Positions 10,244-19,400 of a stretch of DNA of 64,000 nucleotides are shown here, piece after piece; the first letter of the stretch is position 1, and each line of letters opens with the position of its first letter. Source of the DNA: Pseudomonas fluorescens (GTDB lineage Bacteria; Pseudomonadota; Gammaproteobacteria; Pseudomonadales; Pseudomonadaceae). The translations under genes and the position numbers were made by a program. The notes under the pieces were generated by a model. It did not search any database, was not told where the DNA came from, and saw nothing but the letters and a program-made list of their open reading frames with translations. The DNA is taken from positions 37,261-101,260 of the forward strand of contig NZ_JSAK01000034.1 of the NCBI RefSeq assembly GCF_000802965.1, read 5' to 3'.

Positions 10244-10783
10244 ATGAACGATAAAAAAGCTCAAACCCGCGAACGCATCCTCAAGGCTGCCAGCGCTGCG
10301 CTGATTCAGCGCGGGCCGGCCGAGCCGAGCGTTGGTGAAGTGATGGGCGCAGCCGGTCTGACGGTCGGCGGCTTTTATGCGCACTTCGAAAGCAAGGACG
10401 CAATGATGCTTGAAGCGTTCAAGCAATTGCTGGGTCACCGCCGTGACCTGATTGCCGACATGGATGCCGAATTGTCCGGCGAAGAGCGACGCACACTGGT
10501 TGCGGCGTTTTATCTGTCACGCAAACACCGTGATTCCAGCGAGTCTGCGTGTCCGATTCCGGCCTCGATTGGTGAGCTTGGACGCCTGCCTGATGCGTTT
10601 CGAATCGCGCTGAATGAACACATGGAGCTGATGGTCGCGCAGTTGGCGGCCAGTCCTGAAGACACCGACAAAGCCCTGGCCGACCTGGCCTTGATGGTGG
10701 GCGGCCTGGCCCTCGCACGGGCGCTGGGACCTGGTGATTTATCTGATCGATTGCTACGCGCTGCCAAATCGGCGGTGCGCTGA
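10244..10783 (+). CDS. TetR/AcrR-family transcriptional regulator
   Basis: A 179-residue repressor with an N-terminal helix-turn-helix at about residues 8-55 (RERILKAASAALIQRG, then VGGFYAHFESKDAM). The variable helical C-terminal domain would bind an unknown effector. The ribosome-binding site CGGAGG is 6 nt before the ATG. A hydrolase and a thioesterase gene follow on the same strand, so these are the likely targets. Paired AT-rich palindromes overlap its promoter. Confidence 0.93.
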   Translation: MNDKKAQTRERILKAASAALIQRGPAEPSVGEVMGAAGLTVGGFYAHFESKDAMMLEAFKQLLGHRRDLIADMDAELSGEERRTLVAAFYLSRKHRDSSESACPIPASIGELGRLPDAFRIALNEHMELMVAQLAASPEDTDKALADLALMVGGLALARALGPGDLSDRLLRAAKSAVR

Positions 10784-10812
10784 CCTGAAGGCTGCGGCCT
10801 GGGGAGAATGCG

Positions 10813-11646
10813 ATGAGCACGTTGAAGTGGGTTCGTGGCGTTAACGGCACCTTGGGCTGGTTTGCCCCGAAACTGGTGGCGAGCAAAATGCGACTGGCGT
10901 TCATGACGCCGCGGGATTTTCCACCGCGTGATTGGGAGCTGCCACTCCTGGCCAAATCCGAACGGATCACCTTGCGTTTCGGTCTCTCGGCACTGCGTTG
11001 GGGGCAAGGCCCGGCTGTGTTGCTGATGCACGGCTGGGAAGGTCGGCCGACGCAGTTCGCCAGCCTCATCACCGCATTGGTCGATGCCGGATACTCGGTC
11101 GTGGCTCTGGACGGTCCGGCGCATGGCCGATCGCCTGGCAGTGAGGCGAATGTTGTGTTGTTCGCCCGTGCCATGCTCGAAGCCGCCGCCGAATTGCCCC
11201 CGCTGCAAGCGGTCATCGGTCACTCCATGGGCGGCGCCAGCGCCATGCTTGCCGTGCAATTGGGCTTGCGCACCGAAACCTTGGTCACCATTGGCGCCCC
11301 GGCGCGGATTCTCGGTGTGCTGCGCGGCTTTGCCCGCTACGTACGACTGCCGCCGAAGGCCCGCTCGGCGTTCATCCGCCAGGTCGAGAAAGACGTCGGC
11401 ATGCGCGCTGCGATGCTGGATGTCGCACACTATCAACTCGACATGCCCGGCCTGATCGTCCATGCCGAAGACGACAACTTTGTTCCGGTCAAAGAATCGC
11501 AATTGATCCATGAAGCCTGGTTCGACAGTCGCCTGTTGCGCCTCGAAGAGGGCGGTCATCAGCGAGTGCTGGCGGACCCTCGGGTCATTGATGGCGTGTT
11601 ATCACTGCTGGCGGGTCGCAGTCTGCAATCGCGCCAATCGGCCTGA
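10813..11646 (+). CDS. alpha/beta hydrolase
   Basis: A 277-residue alpha/beta-hydrolase fold protein of unknown substrate. The nucleophile elbow GHSMGG places the catalytic serine at about residue 138. LMHGWEGRP (71-79) is the oxyanion-hole strand, ALDGPAHGRS follows, and the acid and histidine are probably in HAEDDNFVPV and EGGHQRVL near the C-terminus. No signal peptide is seen. It is 29 bp after the TetR gene and probably in its operon. It may be an esterase or lipase-like enzyme; nothing in the sequence is more specific. Confidence 0.9.
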   Translation: MSTLKWVRGVNGTLGWFAPKLVASKMRLAFMTPRDFPPRDWELPLLAKSERITLRFGLSALRWGQGPAVLLMHGWEGRPTQFASLITALVDAGYSVVALDGPAHGRSPGSEANVVLFARAMLEAAAELPPLQAVIGHSMGGASAMLAVQLGLRTETLVTIGAPARILGVLRGFARYVRLPPKARSAFIRQVEKDVGMRAAMLDVAHYQLDMPGLIVHAEDDNFVPVKESQLIHEAWFDSRLLRLEEGGHQRVLADPRVIDGVLSLLAGRSLQSRQSA

Positions 11647-11694
11647 GCATCCGTTACACTGCCCCGGTCGAAATTATCTGACCGGGAGTGGGGC

Positions 11695-12132
11695 ATGGGC
11701 TGGGATCGGGCAACGCCATTTATCATTGATCTGCAAGTGGGCGCCGAAGACATCGACGGGCTGGGCCACGCCAATAACGCGGTGTACGTGACCTGGCTCG
11801 AGCGCTGTGCCTGGCGCCACTCTCAACGCCTGGGGCTGGATCTGGTCGAGTATCGTCGGCTGGACCGCGCGATGGCGGTGGTGCGTCATGAGATCGATTA
11901 CCTCGCCGCCGCTTATGAAGGCGATGAGTTGCAATTGGCGACGTGGATCGTCGATTGGGACCAGCGCCTGAAGATGACCCGGCACTTCCAGTTGAAGCGC
12001 CCGAGCGACAACTCGACGTTACTGCGTGCGCAAACCACGTTCGTTTGCATTGAGCTGTCCAGCGGCAAGCCCAAGCGCATGCCGGTCGAGTTCATCGAGG
12101 GTTACGGCCCGGCCATTCAAATACCTGCCTGA
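11695..12132 (+). CDS. hotdog-fold acyl-CoA thioesterase
   Basis: A 145-residue protein of the 4HBT (4-hydroxybenzoyl-CoA thioesterase/YbgC) family. EDIDGLGHANNAVYVTWLE near the N-terminus is the family signature with the catalytic Asp, followed by ERCAWRHSQRLG. Members hydrolyse acyl-CoA thioesters in the cytoplasm; the chain length preferred here cannot be told. The start at 11695 has GGGAGTGGGG just upstream. It lies 48 bp after the hydrolase, with a CCCGGTC/GACCGGG hairpin in the gap, and probably belongs to the same transcript. Confidence 0.88.
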   Translation: MGWDRATPFIIDLQVGAEDIDGLGHANNAVYVTWLERCAWRHSQRLGLDLVEYRRLDRAMAVVRHEIDYLAAAYEGDELQLATWIVDWDQRLKMTRHFQLKRPSDNSTLLRAQTTFVCIELSSGKPKRMPVEFIEGYGPAIQIPA

Positions 12133-12195
12133 CACAACCTTTTCAGAACCGTAATCCAGTAAACTGCCGCACGTTTTTCGTTGAGTGTGTTTTTC

Positions 12196-13155
12196 ATGCA
12201 AATTGCTTTGGCGCCCATGGAGGGGTTGGTCGACGACATCCTGCGCGACGTGCTGACCCGAGTGGGCGGCATTGACTGGTGCGTAACCGAGTTCATTCGT
12301 GTCAACGATCAGTTGCTCACGCCTGCCTATTTCCATAAGTTCGGCCCGGAATTGCTGAATGGTGCCCGCACCGCTTCTGGTGTACCGCTGCGTGTGCAGC
12401 TGTTGGGTTCCGATCCGGTCTGCCTGGCGGAAAACGCCGCGCTGGCTTGCGAACTGGGCTCTGAAGTCATTGACCTGAATTTCGGCTGCCCGGCCAAGAC
12501 CGTGAACAAGTCCCGTGGCGGCGCAGTGTTGCTCAAAGAGCCTGAGCTGCTGAACCAGATCGTCGAGCATGTCCGTCGCGCCGTTCCGGCGCACATTCCG
12601 GTCACCGCGAAAATGCGCCTGGGTTTCGACAGTCCGGACGGTTCGCTGGTCTGCGCCACGGCACTGGCCGAAGGCGGCGCGGAACACATCGTGGTTCACG
12701 CGCGGACCAAAATGGACGGCTACAAGCCGCCGGCGCATTGGGAGTGGATTCCCCGGGTGCAGGACGTGGTCAAGGTGCCGGTGTTCGCCAACGGCGATAT
12801 CTGGAGCGTCGAAGACTGGCGCCGTTGCCGCGAAATCAGCGGCGTGGAGGACATCATGCTCGGCCGCGGCCTGGTTTCGCGCCCGGATCTGGCCCGGCAA
12901 ATCGCCGCGGCGCGGGCCGGCGAAGAGGTCGTCGAGATGACCTGGGCCGAGCTGCTGCCGCTGATCCAGGACTTCTGGCTGCAAGCCAAGGCGCAAATGA
13001 CCGCGCGCCAATCGCCGGGTCGCTTGAAGCAGTGGCTGGCGATGTTGACCCGCAATTATCCTGAGGCCGTAGAGCTGTTTACCGTGCTGCGTCGAGAGAC
13101 TGAACTGGATCAGGTTTCACGCTTGCTGGGTCTGCAAGTGGCAGAAGCCGCCTGA
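12196..13155 (+). CDS. dusC: tRNA-dihydrouridine(16) synthase
   Basis: A flavin-dependent reductase that converts uridine to dihydrouridine in the tRNA D-loop; the DusC group modifies U16. From the ATG at 12196 the protein has 319 residues and begins MQIALAPMEGLVDDILRD, the family start. A TTG 15 nt upstream is an alternative. LNFGCPAKTVNKSRGG carries the catalytic cysteine at about residue 98, and the FMN-binding barrel end is NGDIWS...LGRGL. No clear ribosome-binding site is visible. Confidence 0.94.
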   Translation: MQIALAPMEGLVDDILRDVLTRVGGIDWCVTEFIRVNDQLLTPAYFHKFGPELLNGARTASGVPLRVQLLGSDPVCLAENAALACELGSEVIDLNFGCPAKTVNKSRGGAVLLKEPELLNQIVEHVRRAVPAHIPVTAKMRLGFDSPDGSLVCATALAEGGAEHIVVHARTKMDGYKPPAHWEWIPRVQDVVKVPVFANGDIWSVEDWRRCREISGVEDIMLGRGLVSRPDLARQIAAARAGEEVVEMTWAELLPLIQDFWLQAKAQMTARQSPGRLKQWLAMLTRNYPEAVELFTVLRRETELDQVSRLLGLQVAEAA

Positions 13156-13185
13156 AAACCGTTTAAAAAAAACTGAAAAAAACCT

Positions 13186-13213
13186 CTTGAAAAGAAATCA
13201 GCGGTCCCTATCT
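13186..13213 (+). promoter_or_regulatory. sigma-32 (heat-shock) promoter of ibpA
   Basis: CTTGAAA (13186-13192), a 13-nt spacer and CCCTATCT (13206-13213) match the sigma-32 consensus CTTGAAA/CCCCATNT with one mismatch. It is about 75 bp upstream of a small heat-shock gene. Confidence 0.85.
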
Positions 13214-13219
13214 AAGGGT

Positions 13220-13289
13220 TACGTGATGCCGAATTCGGGTCGCGGAGACAAAAAACCTTGCTGATTGTTTTCAGGAGATTTGAACCATG
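13220..13289 (+). promoter_or_regulatory. ROSE-type RNA thermometer in the ibpA leader
   Basis: In the leader, CTTGCTG (13257-13263) can pair with CAGGAG (13272-13277), which contains the ribosome-binding site. One G is left bulged opposite it. This UUGCU/AGGA pairing with a bulged G is the hallmark of ROSE elements, which melt on heat shock to allow translation. Such elements are known before small heat-shock genes of pseudomonads and rhizobia. The outer hairpins were not folded. Confidence 0.75.
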
Positions 13290-13733
13290 ACTACTGCATT
13301 TTCCCTGGCCCCACTGTTCCGTTCCTCGGTAGGCTTCGACCGTTTCAACGACTTGTTCGAAACCGCCCTGCGCAACGAGCCAGGCAGCACTTACCCACCC
13401 TACAACGTCGAAAAGCACGGTGACGATCAATACCGCATCGTCGTGGCCGCGGCCGGTTTCCAGGAAGAAGACCTGGAGCTGCAAGTGGAGAAGGGTGTGC
13501 TGACCATCAGTGGCGGCAAGCGCGATGCGAATGAAGGCGTGACCTTCCTGCATCAAGGCATCGCCCAGCGCGCGTTCAAGCTGTCGTTCCGACTGGCAGA
13601 CCACATCGAAATCAAGGCTGCCGACCTGAGCAACGGTCTGTTGAGCATTGACCTGCTGCGGGTGATTCCGGAAGAGGCGAAAGCCAAGCGCATCCCGATC
13701 AACGGGACGCAAAAACCAGCTCTGCAACACTAA
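13287..13733 (+). CDS. ibpA: small heat-shock protein (Hsp20/IbpA)
   Basis: A 148-residue ATP-independent holdase that binds unfolding proteins and passes them to DnaK/ClpB. The alpha-crystallin domain spans about residues 35-130 (PPYNVEKHGDDQYRIVVAAAGF, a run of beta strands to LSFRLADHIE and DLSNGLLSIDL). The N-terminus MTTAFSLAPLFRSSVGFDRF is that of IbpA. Two layers of heat control are visible: a sigma-32 promoter and a ROSE-type thermometer covering the ribosome-binding site. Confidence 0.95.
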   Translation: MTTAFSLAPLFRSSVGFDRFNDLFETALRNEPGSTYPPYNVEKHGDDQYRIVVAAAGFQEEDLELQVEKGVLTISGGKRDANEGVTFLHQGIAQRAFKLSFRLADHIEIKAADLSNGLLSIDLLRVIPEEAKAKRIPINGTQKPALQH

Positions 13734-13748
13734 GCGGAGCAAACAAGA

Positions 13749-13772
13749 AGGGCGCCAATGGCGCCCTTTTTT
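13749..13772. terminator. terminator after ibpA
   Basis: GGGCGCC, loop AAT and GGCGCCC with TTTTTT after it form a textbook hairpin. It lies between the converging ibpA and norB genes and may serve both. Confidence 0.88.
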
Positions 13773-13783
13773 GTGTCTGCGAT

Positions 13784-16066
13784 TTAACGTTGGCCGGTCA
13801 CGGTTGCGGACTCCACCGCTCGCGGGTGCCGGGACGAAAACAGCAAGCCCCCGGCGATTTGCCAGATCACCGCAAAGGCGCCGACCAGAAACACAATGTC
13901 ACCGAAGGTGCGAACCCAACGCAGGGTTTGCAGCAGGTTCTGCTGCATGAACGCTTCGCTGCGGGCGTACCACAAGCCCTGGCTGGCGCTGGCGTAGAAC
14001 TGCAGGAGACCGATGGGCAGCAAACTGGTGACGATCATCAGCATCAGACCACCGTTAAGCCACCAGAAACCGGTTTTCATCAGGCGGTCGTTGAACCGCA
14101 AATTCGGTCGCAGGTAGCGCAGGATCAGCAAGCAAAAGCCCAGTGCAAGGGAACCGTAAACCCCGAACAGCGCCGCGTGAGCGTGCAATGGCGTGGTGTT
14201 CAGGCCCTGGATGTAATACAGCGCAATCGGTGGGTTGATCAGGAAGCCGAACACCCCGGCGCCGAGCATGTTCCAGAACGCCGTAGCGATAAAGAACTGC
14301 AACGGCCAGCGAAGCTGGGCCATCCACGGCGCGCGTTCTTTCAGGCGCCAGTTCTCCCAGGCTTCGTGGCCCAGCAAAATCAACGGCACCACTTCCAGGG
14401 CGCTGAACGTTGCGCCAACGGCCATCACCGGCGTGGTGGTGCCGGCGAAGTAGATGTGGTGGAACGTGCCGGGCACGCCGCCGAGCATGAACAGCGAAGC
14501 CGAGCCCAAAGTAGCGGTTGTGGCCAGGCGCTTGGAGACCAGGCCCATGCTGGTGAAGATGAACGCCAGTGCGGTCGTGGCGAAGACTTCAAAGAACCCT
14601 TCGACCCACAAATGCACGACCCACCAGCGCCAGTACTCCATGACCGACAGATTGGTGCGCTCGCCATAAAACAGGCCGGCACCGTAGAACAAACCGATAG
14701 CCACCACGGACGCGGCCAACAGCGCCAGCAGGTTCTTGTCGCCGGGCTGGCGCAAGGCAGGGACCATCGCGCGCAACATCAGCACCAGCCAGAACACGAT
14801 CCCGGCGAATTTGGCGATTTGCCACAGGCGACCCAAATCAACGTATTCGTAACCCTGGTGGCCGAGCCAGAAACTCCATTGCTGCGGCATCAATTGTGCG
14901 ATGGCGAGGAAGTTGCCGGCATACGAACCCACCACCACCACCACCAGCACCAACGCCCAGAACAGCACATCGACCCCGAGCTTCTGCCATTTCGGGTCTT
15001 TGCCACCGTTGATGAACGGCGCCAGAAACAACCCGGCCGCCAGGAAACCGGTAGCGATCCAGAACATCGCGCTCTGCAGGTGCCAGGTCCGGGTCAGCGA
15101 ATAAGGGAACCACTTCGAGAGCGGCACCCCATAGAAATCCTGGCCTTCGACTGTGTAGTGAGCCGTCACGCCACCCATCAGTACCTGGAAGCCGAACAGC
15201 GCGCCGACCAGCAACAGGTATTTGCCCAGGGCTTTTTGCGAAGGTGTGAGCTTGATCAGGCTCAGCGGGTCTTGAAGCGGCACTTTGGGTTCGCCGTCTT
15301 CGTGGTTACGCAGGAACGCCCAGCCCCAGACCAGAAAACCGACACCCGCCAGCAGCACGACAATGCTGACAATCGACCAGACCATGTTTTCTGCGGTCGG
15401 GTGATTGTCGATCAACGGTTCGTGGGGCCAGTTGTTGGTAAAGGTCGCCGTCTGTCCGTCGCGTTCGGTGGCGGCTGCCCAGGCAGTCCAGAAGAAAAAG
15501 TGCGTCAACTGCTCGCGCCGGGCCGCGTCGGGCAAGGTGTTTTCTTTCATGGCAAAGCTTTCGCGGCTGCCGTGCAGCGCAGCGTCATTACCGAATAGCG
15601 CATGGTAATACGCGGCGGTTTGGGCGATGGCCTGGACGCGGCGCTCGCTGAGTACCAGCGTGCCGTTCAGCAGTCGGTTGCCGCGGTATTCGCGCTTGAG
15701 TTGATGGCGCAACAGGGCCTGCTGATCGTCACCGATATCCTGATAGGGCTTGGCGTAACTTTGCTGTGCCGCCAGATCCAGCCAGGCGAGCAGTTCGCGG
15801 TGCAACCAGTCGGCGGTCCAGTCCGGCGCCTGATAGGCACCGTGACCCCAGATCGAGCCCAACTGCATGCCGCCGATGCTCTGCCAGGCGGTTTGACCGT
15901 CGAGAATGTCGCTGGCGCCAAACAAGGTTTTGCCCTCGACGTTTTGCACCTGTTGGGGAATCGGTGGCGCCTGGCGGTAAATCTCGTGGCCGAACCACCC
16001 GAGCAGGCAGAAGGTCACGCCGAGGACGCCAATCAGCGACCACCATAATTTGCGGTATTCACCCAT
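13784..16066 (-). CDS. norB: quinol-dependent nitric oxide reductase (qNOR)
   Basis: A 760-residue inner-membrane enzyme that reduces NO to N2O with electrons from quinol. The extended N-terminal periplasmic domain (about residues 40-220), fused in front of the 12-helix haem-copper-oxidase-like core, identifies the single-subunit quinol type rather than cNOR. Haem and FeB ligands appear in WHLQSAMFW, WRWWVVHLWVEGFFEVF, GTFHHIYF and HAHAALFG. No norC or other denitrification gene is nearby, so NO detoxification is more likely than respiration. The leader contains an unusual pair of terminator-like hairpins. The ribosome-binding site is GAGGTG, 5 nt before the ATG. Confidence 0.95.
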   Translation of the reverse strand: MGEYRKLWWSLIGVLGVTFCLLGWFGHEIYRQAPPIPQQVQNVEGKTLFGASDILDGQTAWQSIGGMQLGSIWGHGAYQAPDWTADWLHRELLAWLDLAAQQSYAKPYQDIGDDQQALLRHQLKREYRGNRLLNGTLVLSERRVQAIAQTAAYYHALFGNDAALHGSRESFAMKENTLPDAARREQLTHFFFWTAWAAATERDGQTATFTNNWPHEPLIDNHPTAENMVWSIVSIVVLLAGVGFLVWGWAFLRNHEDGEPKVPLQDPLSLIKLTPSQKALGKYLLLVGALFGFQVLMGGVTAHYTVEGQDFYGVPLSKWFPYSLTRTWHLQSAMFWIATGFLAAGLFLAPFINGGKDPKWQKLGVDVLFWALVLVVVVVGSYAGNFLAIAQLMPQQWSFWLGHQGYEYVDLGRLWQIAKFAGIVFWLVLMLRAMVPALRQPGDKNLLALLAASVVAIGLFYGAGLFYGERTNLSVMEYWRWWVVHLWVEGFFEVFATTALAFIFTSMGLVSKRLATTATLGSASLFMLGGVPGTFHHIYFAGTTTPVMAVGATFSALEVVPLILLGHEAWENWRLKERAPWMAQLRWPLQFFIATAFWNMLGAGVFGFLINPPIALYYIQGLNTTPLHAHAALFGVYGSLALGFCLLILRYLRPNLRFNDRLMKTGFWWLNGGLMLMIVTSLLPIGLLQFYASASQGLWYARSEAFMQQNLLQTLRWVRTFGDIVFLVGAFAVIWQIAGGLLFSSRHPRAVESATVTGQR

Positions 16067-16082
16067 GGATCACCTCACTGTT

Positions 16083-16117
16083 AAAAAAAAGCGCCCGCAT
16101 AACGGGTATGCGGGCGC
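16083..16117 (-). terminator. terminator-like hairpin in the norB leader (possible attenuator)
   Basis: On the minus strand GCGCCCGCAT, loop ACCCGTT and ATGCGGGCGC form a 10-bp perfect stem directly followed by eight T residues. The last T is only 17 nt before the norB ATG. A transcript entering from upstream should stop here unless the hairpin is prevented from forming. A second GC hairpin (CCCGGCC/GGCCGGG, about 16124-16155) lies just upstream. Confidence 0.7.
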
Positions 16118-16338
16118 AGAAAACCCGGCCCTGTGATCGGGAAGAGTGGCCGGGGTGTTACGCGGGAAAATGATCGGTTGCCGCGATCATGATCAGTGGG
16201 GCGGGATGTTCATCCGCGATCCGAATGCGTGGGATCAATGTACGGCGCGCCCCGAACAGCGTCACTTGTACACAGGGTCAGTGACGTCACGTATGGGTTT
16301 TAGCGATTCATACGAAGGTATGGAAAACGAGGAATAAC
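16118..16338 (-). promoter_or_regulatory. norB upstream control region
   Basis: On the minus strand CTGATCATGATCGC (about 16182-16196) resembles an Anr/Dnr (FNR-type) box, TTGAT-N4-ATCAA, with three mismatches. Further up, GTCAC/GTGAC units repeat at 16261-16290, including the palindrome GTGACGTCAC. They could bind a regulator such as NorR, but no sigma-54 promoter is evident. No coding frame here looks real. Assignments are tentative. Confidence 0.3.
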
Positions 16339-16418
16339 CTGTAGGAGCTGCCGCAGGCTGCGATCTTTTGATCTTGAAATCCAAAATCAAAAGATCGCAG
16401 CCTGCGGCAGCTCCTACC
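16339..16418. repeat. REP doublet (TAGGAGCTGCCGCAGGCTGCGATCTTTT family)
   Basis: Two nearly perfect inverted arms of about 33 bp (16339-16374 and 16386-16418) are separated by about 12 bp, forming one long potential hairpin. It follows the stop of the PAS-GGDEF-EAL gene by 12 bp. Same family as 9303-9390 and 56014-56097. Confidence 0.9.
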
Positions 16419-16429
16419 GAGGGGAAGTG

Positions 16430-19400
16430 TCACCTGAGCAGTTTTTGAAACTCTTCCACCGGCAACGGCGGGCTGTGCAAATACCCCTGATAGAAATGAC
16501 AGTCCAGCCCCTGCAAGAACTCCAGTTGCTCCGGAGTTTCCACACCTTCGGCGATCACTTTGAGTTCCAGGCTGCGTGCCATGGCGACGATGGCGCGAAT
16601 GATTTCGGCGTCGTTGGGGTCGGTGGTGGCGTCGCGGATGAATGACTGGTCGATTTTCAGGGTGTCGACCGGCAGGCGCTTGAGGTAGGTCAGCGACGAG
16701 TAACCGGTGCCAAAGTCGTCCATGGCAAAGCTTACGCCGAGTTTTTTCAGGCGACGCATTTTATTGATGGTGTCTTCCAGGTTCTGGATCACGATGCCTT
16801 CGGTAATTTCCAGTTTCAGCAGCGAGCAGGGCAGGCCGTAACTGGCGAGGCTGTTTTCGATGCGTTCGACAAAGTCGTTCTGGCGGAATTGCCGTGGGCT
16901 GATGTTCACGCACAGGCTGAAATTCAGTGGGTCCACCAGGCCTTTCAGGATCAGTTGCCTGAAGGACTTGCAGGCTTCATCGACGATCCAGCTGCCGACC
17001 TCCAGAATCAGTCCGCTGTCCTCCAATACCTTGATGAATTCGGTCGGTGATTGCGCGCCAAGTTCAGGGTGATTCCAGCGCACCAGCGCTTCGGCACCGA
17101 CGATGCGGTTATCCCGGGCGTCCACCTGGGGTTGGTAATGCACACGGAACTCACCCCGGGAAAGGGCCAGGCGCAAGTCGGTTTCCATACGCAGGCGTTC
17201 GCTCGCGGCCTTCTGCATGGTGTTGTGATACATCTGCGCGGTGTTGCGCCCTGAATCCTTGGCGCGATACAGCGCGATGTCCGCGCGCTTGAGCAAGTCG
17301 GTCGGCGTCGAGCCGTGATCGGGAATCAGCGCAATGCCGATGCTCGGCGTCACTTGCAGGCGCTGGCCGTCGAGGAACATCGGCTCCGAGAGCAACTCGC
17401 GGATAGTATCCGCCAGCTGTATGACCTGATTGCTGACCTCGTTGCGCGAGCCTTCGAGGCCGCTCAGCAGCACCACAAATTCATCACCGCCCAATCGCGC
17501 GACGGTGTCCTCCATGCGCACGCTGGCTTCAAGGCGCGCGGTGATGATTTTCAGCACCGTGTCGCCGACCGGATGGCCGAGGGAATCGTTGATGTGCTTG
17601 AAGTGGTCGAGATCGAGAAACATCAAGGCGCCGCGCAGGTTGTGGCGTTTGAGCAGGGCGATCTGCTGGCTCAGGCGATCCATCAACAGTGCGCGATTGG
17701 GCAGGTTGGTCAGCGGGTCGTGGTAGGCCAGATGACGGATCTGCGCTTCGGCGTTTTTCAACAGGCTGACGTCCCGCGCGGTCAGCAGCAGGCACGCGGT
17801 TTCGTTGAGGGTGATCGGCTCCACCGAGACCTCGACGGTCAGCAACTCGCCACGCTTGTTACGCCCGAGCATTTCCAGGTGATGGACCCGGCCCTTGAGC
17901 TGCAGTTCGGCCAACAACGCCGAGCGCTGTTTTTCTTCGGCCCAGATCCCGATCTGATACACGGTGCGACCGACCACTTCGTCGGCACGGTAGCCGGTCA
18001 GGCGGCTGAAACCATCGTTGACTTCAAGATAACGCCCTGTGTCGCGTTCGGTGATGGTGATGGCGTCAGGGCTTGAGTGGAATGCCTTGGCGAACTTTTC
18101 TTCGCTGGCCTTGAGCGCGGCCTCCGAGCGTTGTTGTTGAGAGATATCGCGCAGGGTAGTGACGACGCATGGCTGGTCGCCAACGTTAATCTGGCGGCTG
18201 GAAATCACGCACGTCACGGGCTGCCCATCCTTGTGTTGCACCAGGATTGCCACGTTATTCAGCGCTTGCTCGCGAATGACCTGTTCGATCCGTTGCAGGC
18301 TCTTTGCTGAAGCATCCCACAGGCCGATTTCGTCGGCGCTACGGCCGATCACATCGGCGGCGCTCCAGCCGAATGTCTGGGTGAAACTGGAGTTGATTTC
18401 GATGAATTGCCCGGTGTCCTGGCGGGTCACGCAGATCGGGTCCGGGCTGACCTGGAACAGGGTGGCGAACTTCTCTTCGGAGGCCACCAGTTGTTGTTCG
18501 CGTTCGACCTGATCGGTGATGTCGAGCAGGGTGCCGGCCATGCGCAGCGGCACGCCGTTTTCGTCGCGATAGAGCCGGGCACGGCTTTCCAGATAACGCG
18601 AGCTGCCGTCCGGCAACTGCACGCGATAGGTCAATTGATAGTTGCCGGCCGGGCCTTCGCGCAGGCTGCGATAGGCATCGCGCATGGTGTCGCGTTCTTC
18701 ATCGGGCACACCCTCGAAAAACTCGTCGAAGGATTCATGGAAAGGCTTGGCTTCCATCCCGTGCAACTGCGCGGCGCGGGCCGAACCGTAGAGCATGCCG
18801 CTGGGAATGTGCCAATCCCAGGTGCCCAGTTGCGCCGAGTCCAGGGCCAGGTCGAGTCGCTCCTGGCTGTCCTTCAAGGCGTGTTCGGCCGCTTTGCGTT
18901 CCGTGGTGTCGAGAAACGTGCTCAGCAAATAGGGATGGCCTTCGAGTTCGACCTTTTGCGCGCTGAGGATGCCATCGTGGATCTGGCCATTGCTGGCGCG
19001 AAACTGCACCTCCATGCTGACCAATTCGCCTTTGGCCTTGGTGGCCTTGACCAGTTCCTCCCGTTGTTCGGGGTGCACCCACAGGCCGAGTTCCAGGGTG
19101 GTGCGGCCGATGGCGTGTTGTACCGGCCAGCCGAACAGGCTCTCGAAATACTGATTGGCTTCGGTGATCAGGCCGTCGTCCTGGCGAGTCAGCAGGACCA
19201 TGTTCGGGCACAGGTGAAACAGCGTGGCGAAGCGTTTTTCCGAGCTGCTCAACGCCTGTTCACGTTGGCGCTGGTGGGTGATCTCGCGGATCACGCCGAT
19301 CATGCGGGGACGGCCGTGTTTGTCTGGCAACAGGCTGCCGTTGATTTCCAGCCAATGCAGGCTGCCATCGGGCCAGCGAATGCGATGGTGCATCGCTTGC

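Noticed and set aside
13790..15598. Long open frame antisense to norB (602 codons)
   Set aside because: It lies wholly opposite a full-length qNOR gene with all ligands intact. Its product is a low-complexity Gln/His/Arg-rich string, the usual result of reading GC-rich Pseudomonas genes on the other strand.
16146..16337. 63-codon frame upstream of norB
   Set aside because: No ribosome-binding site, an unlikely composition, and it covers regulatory-looking DNA.
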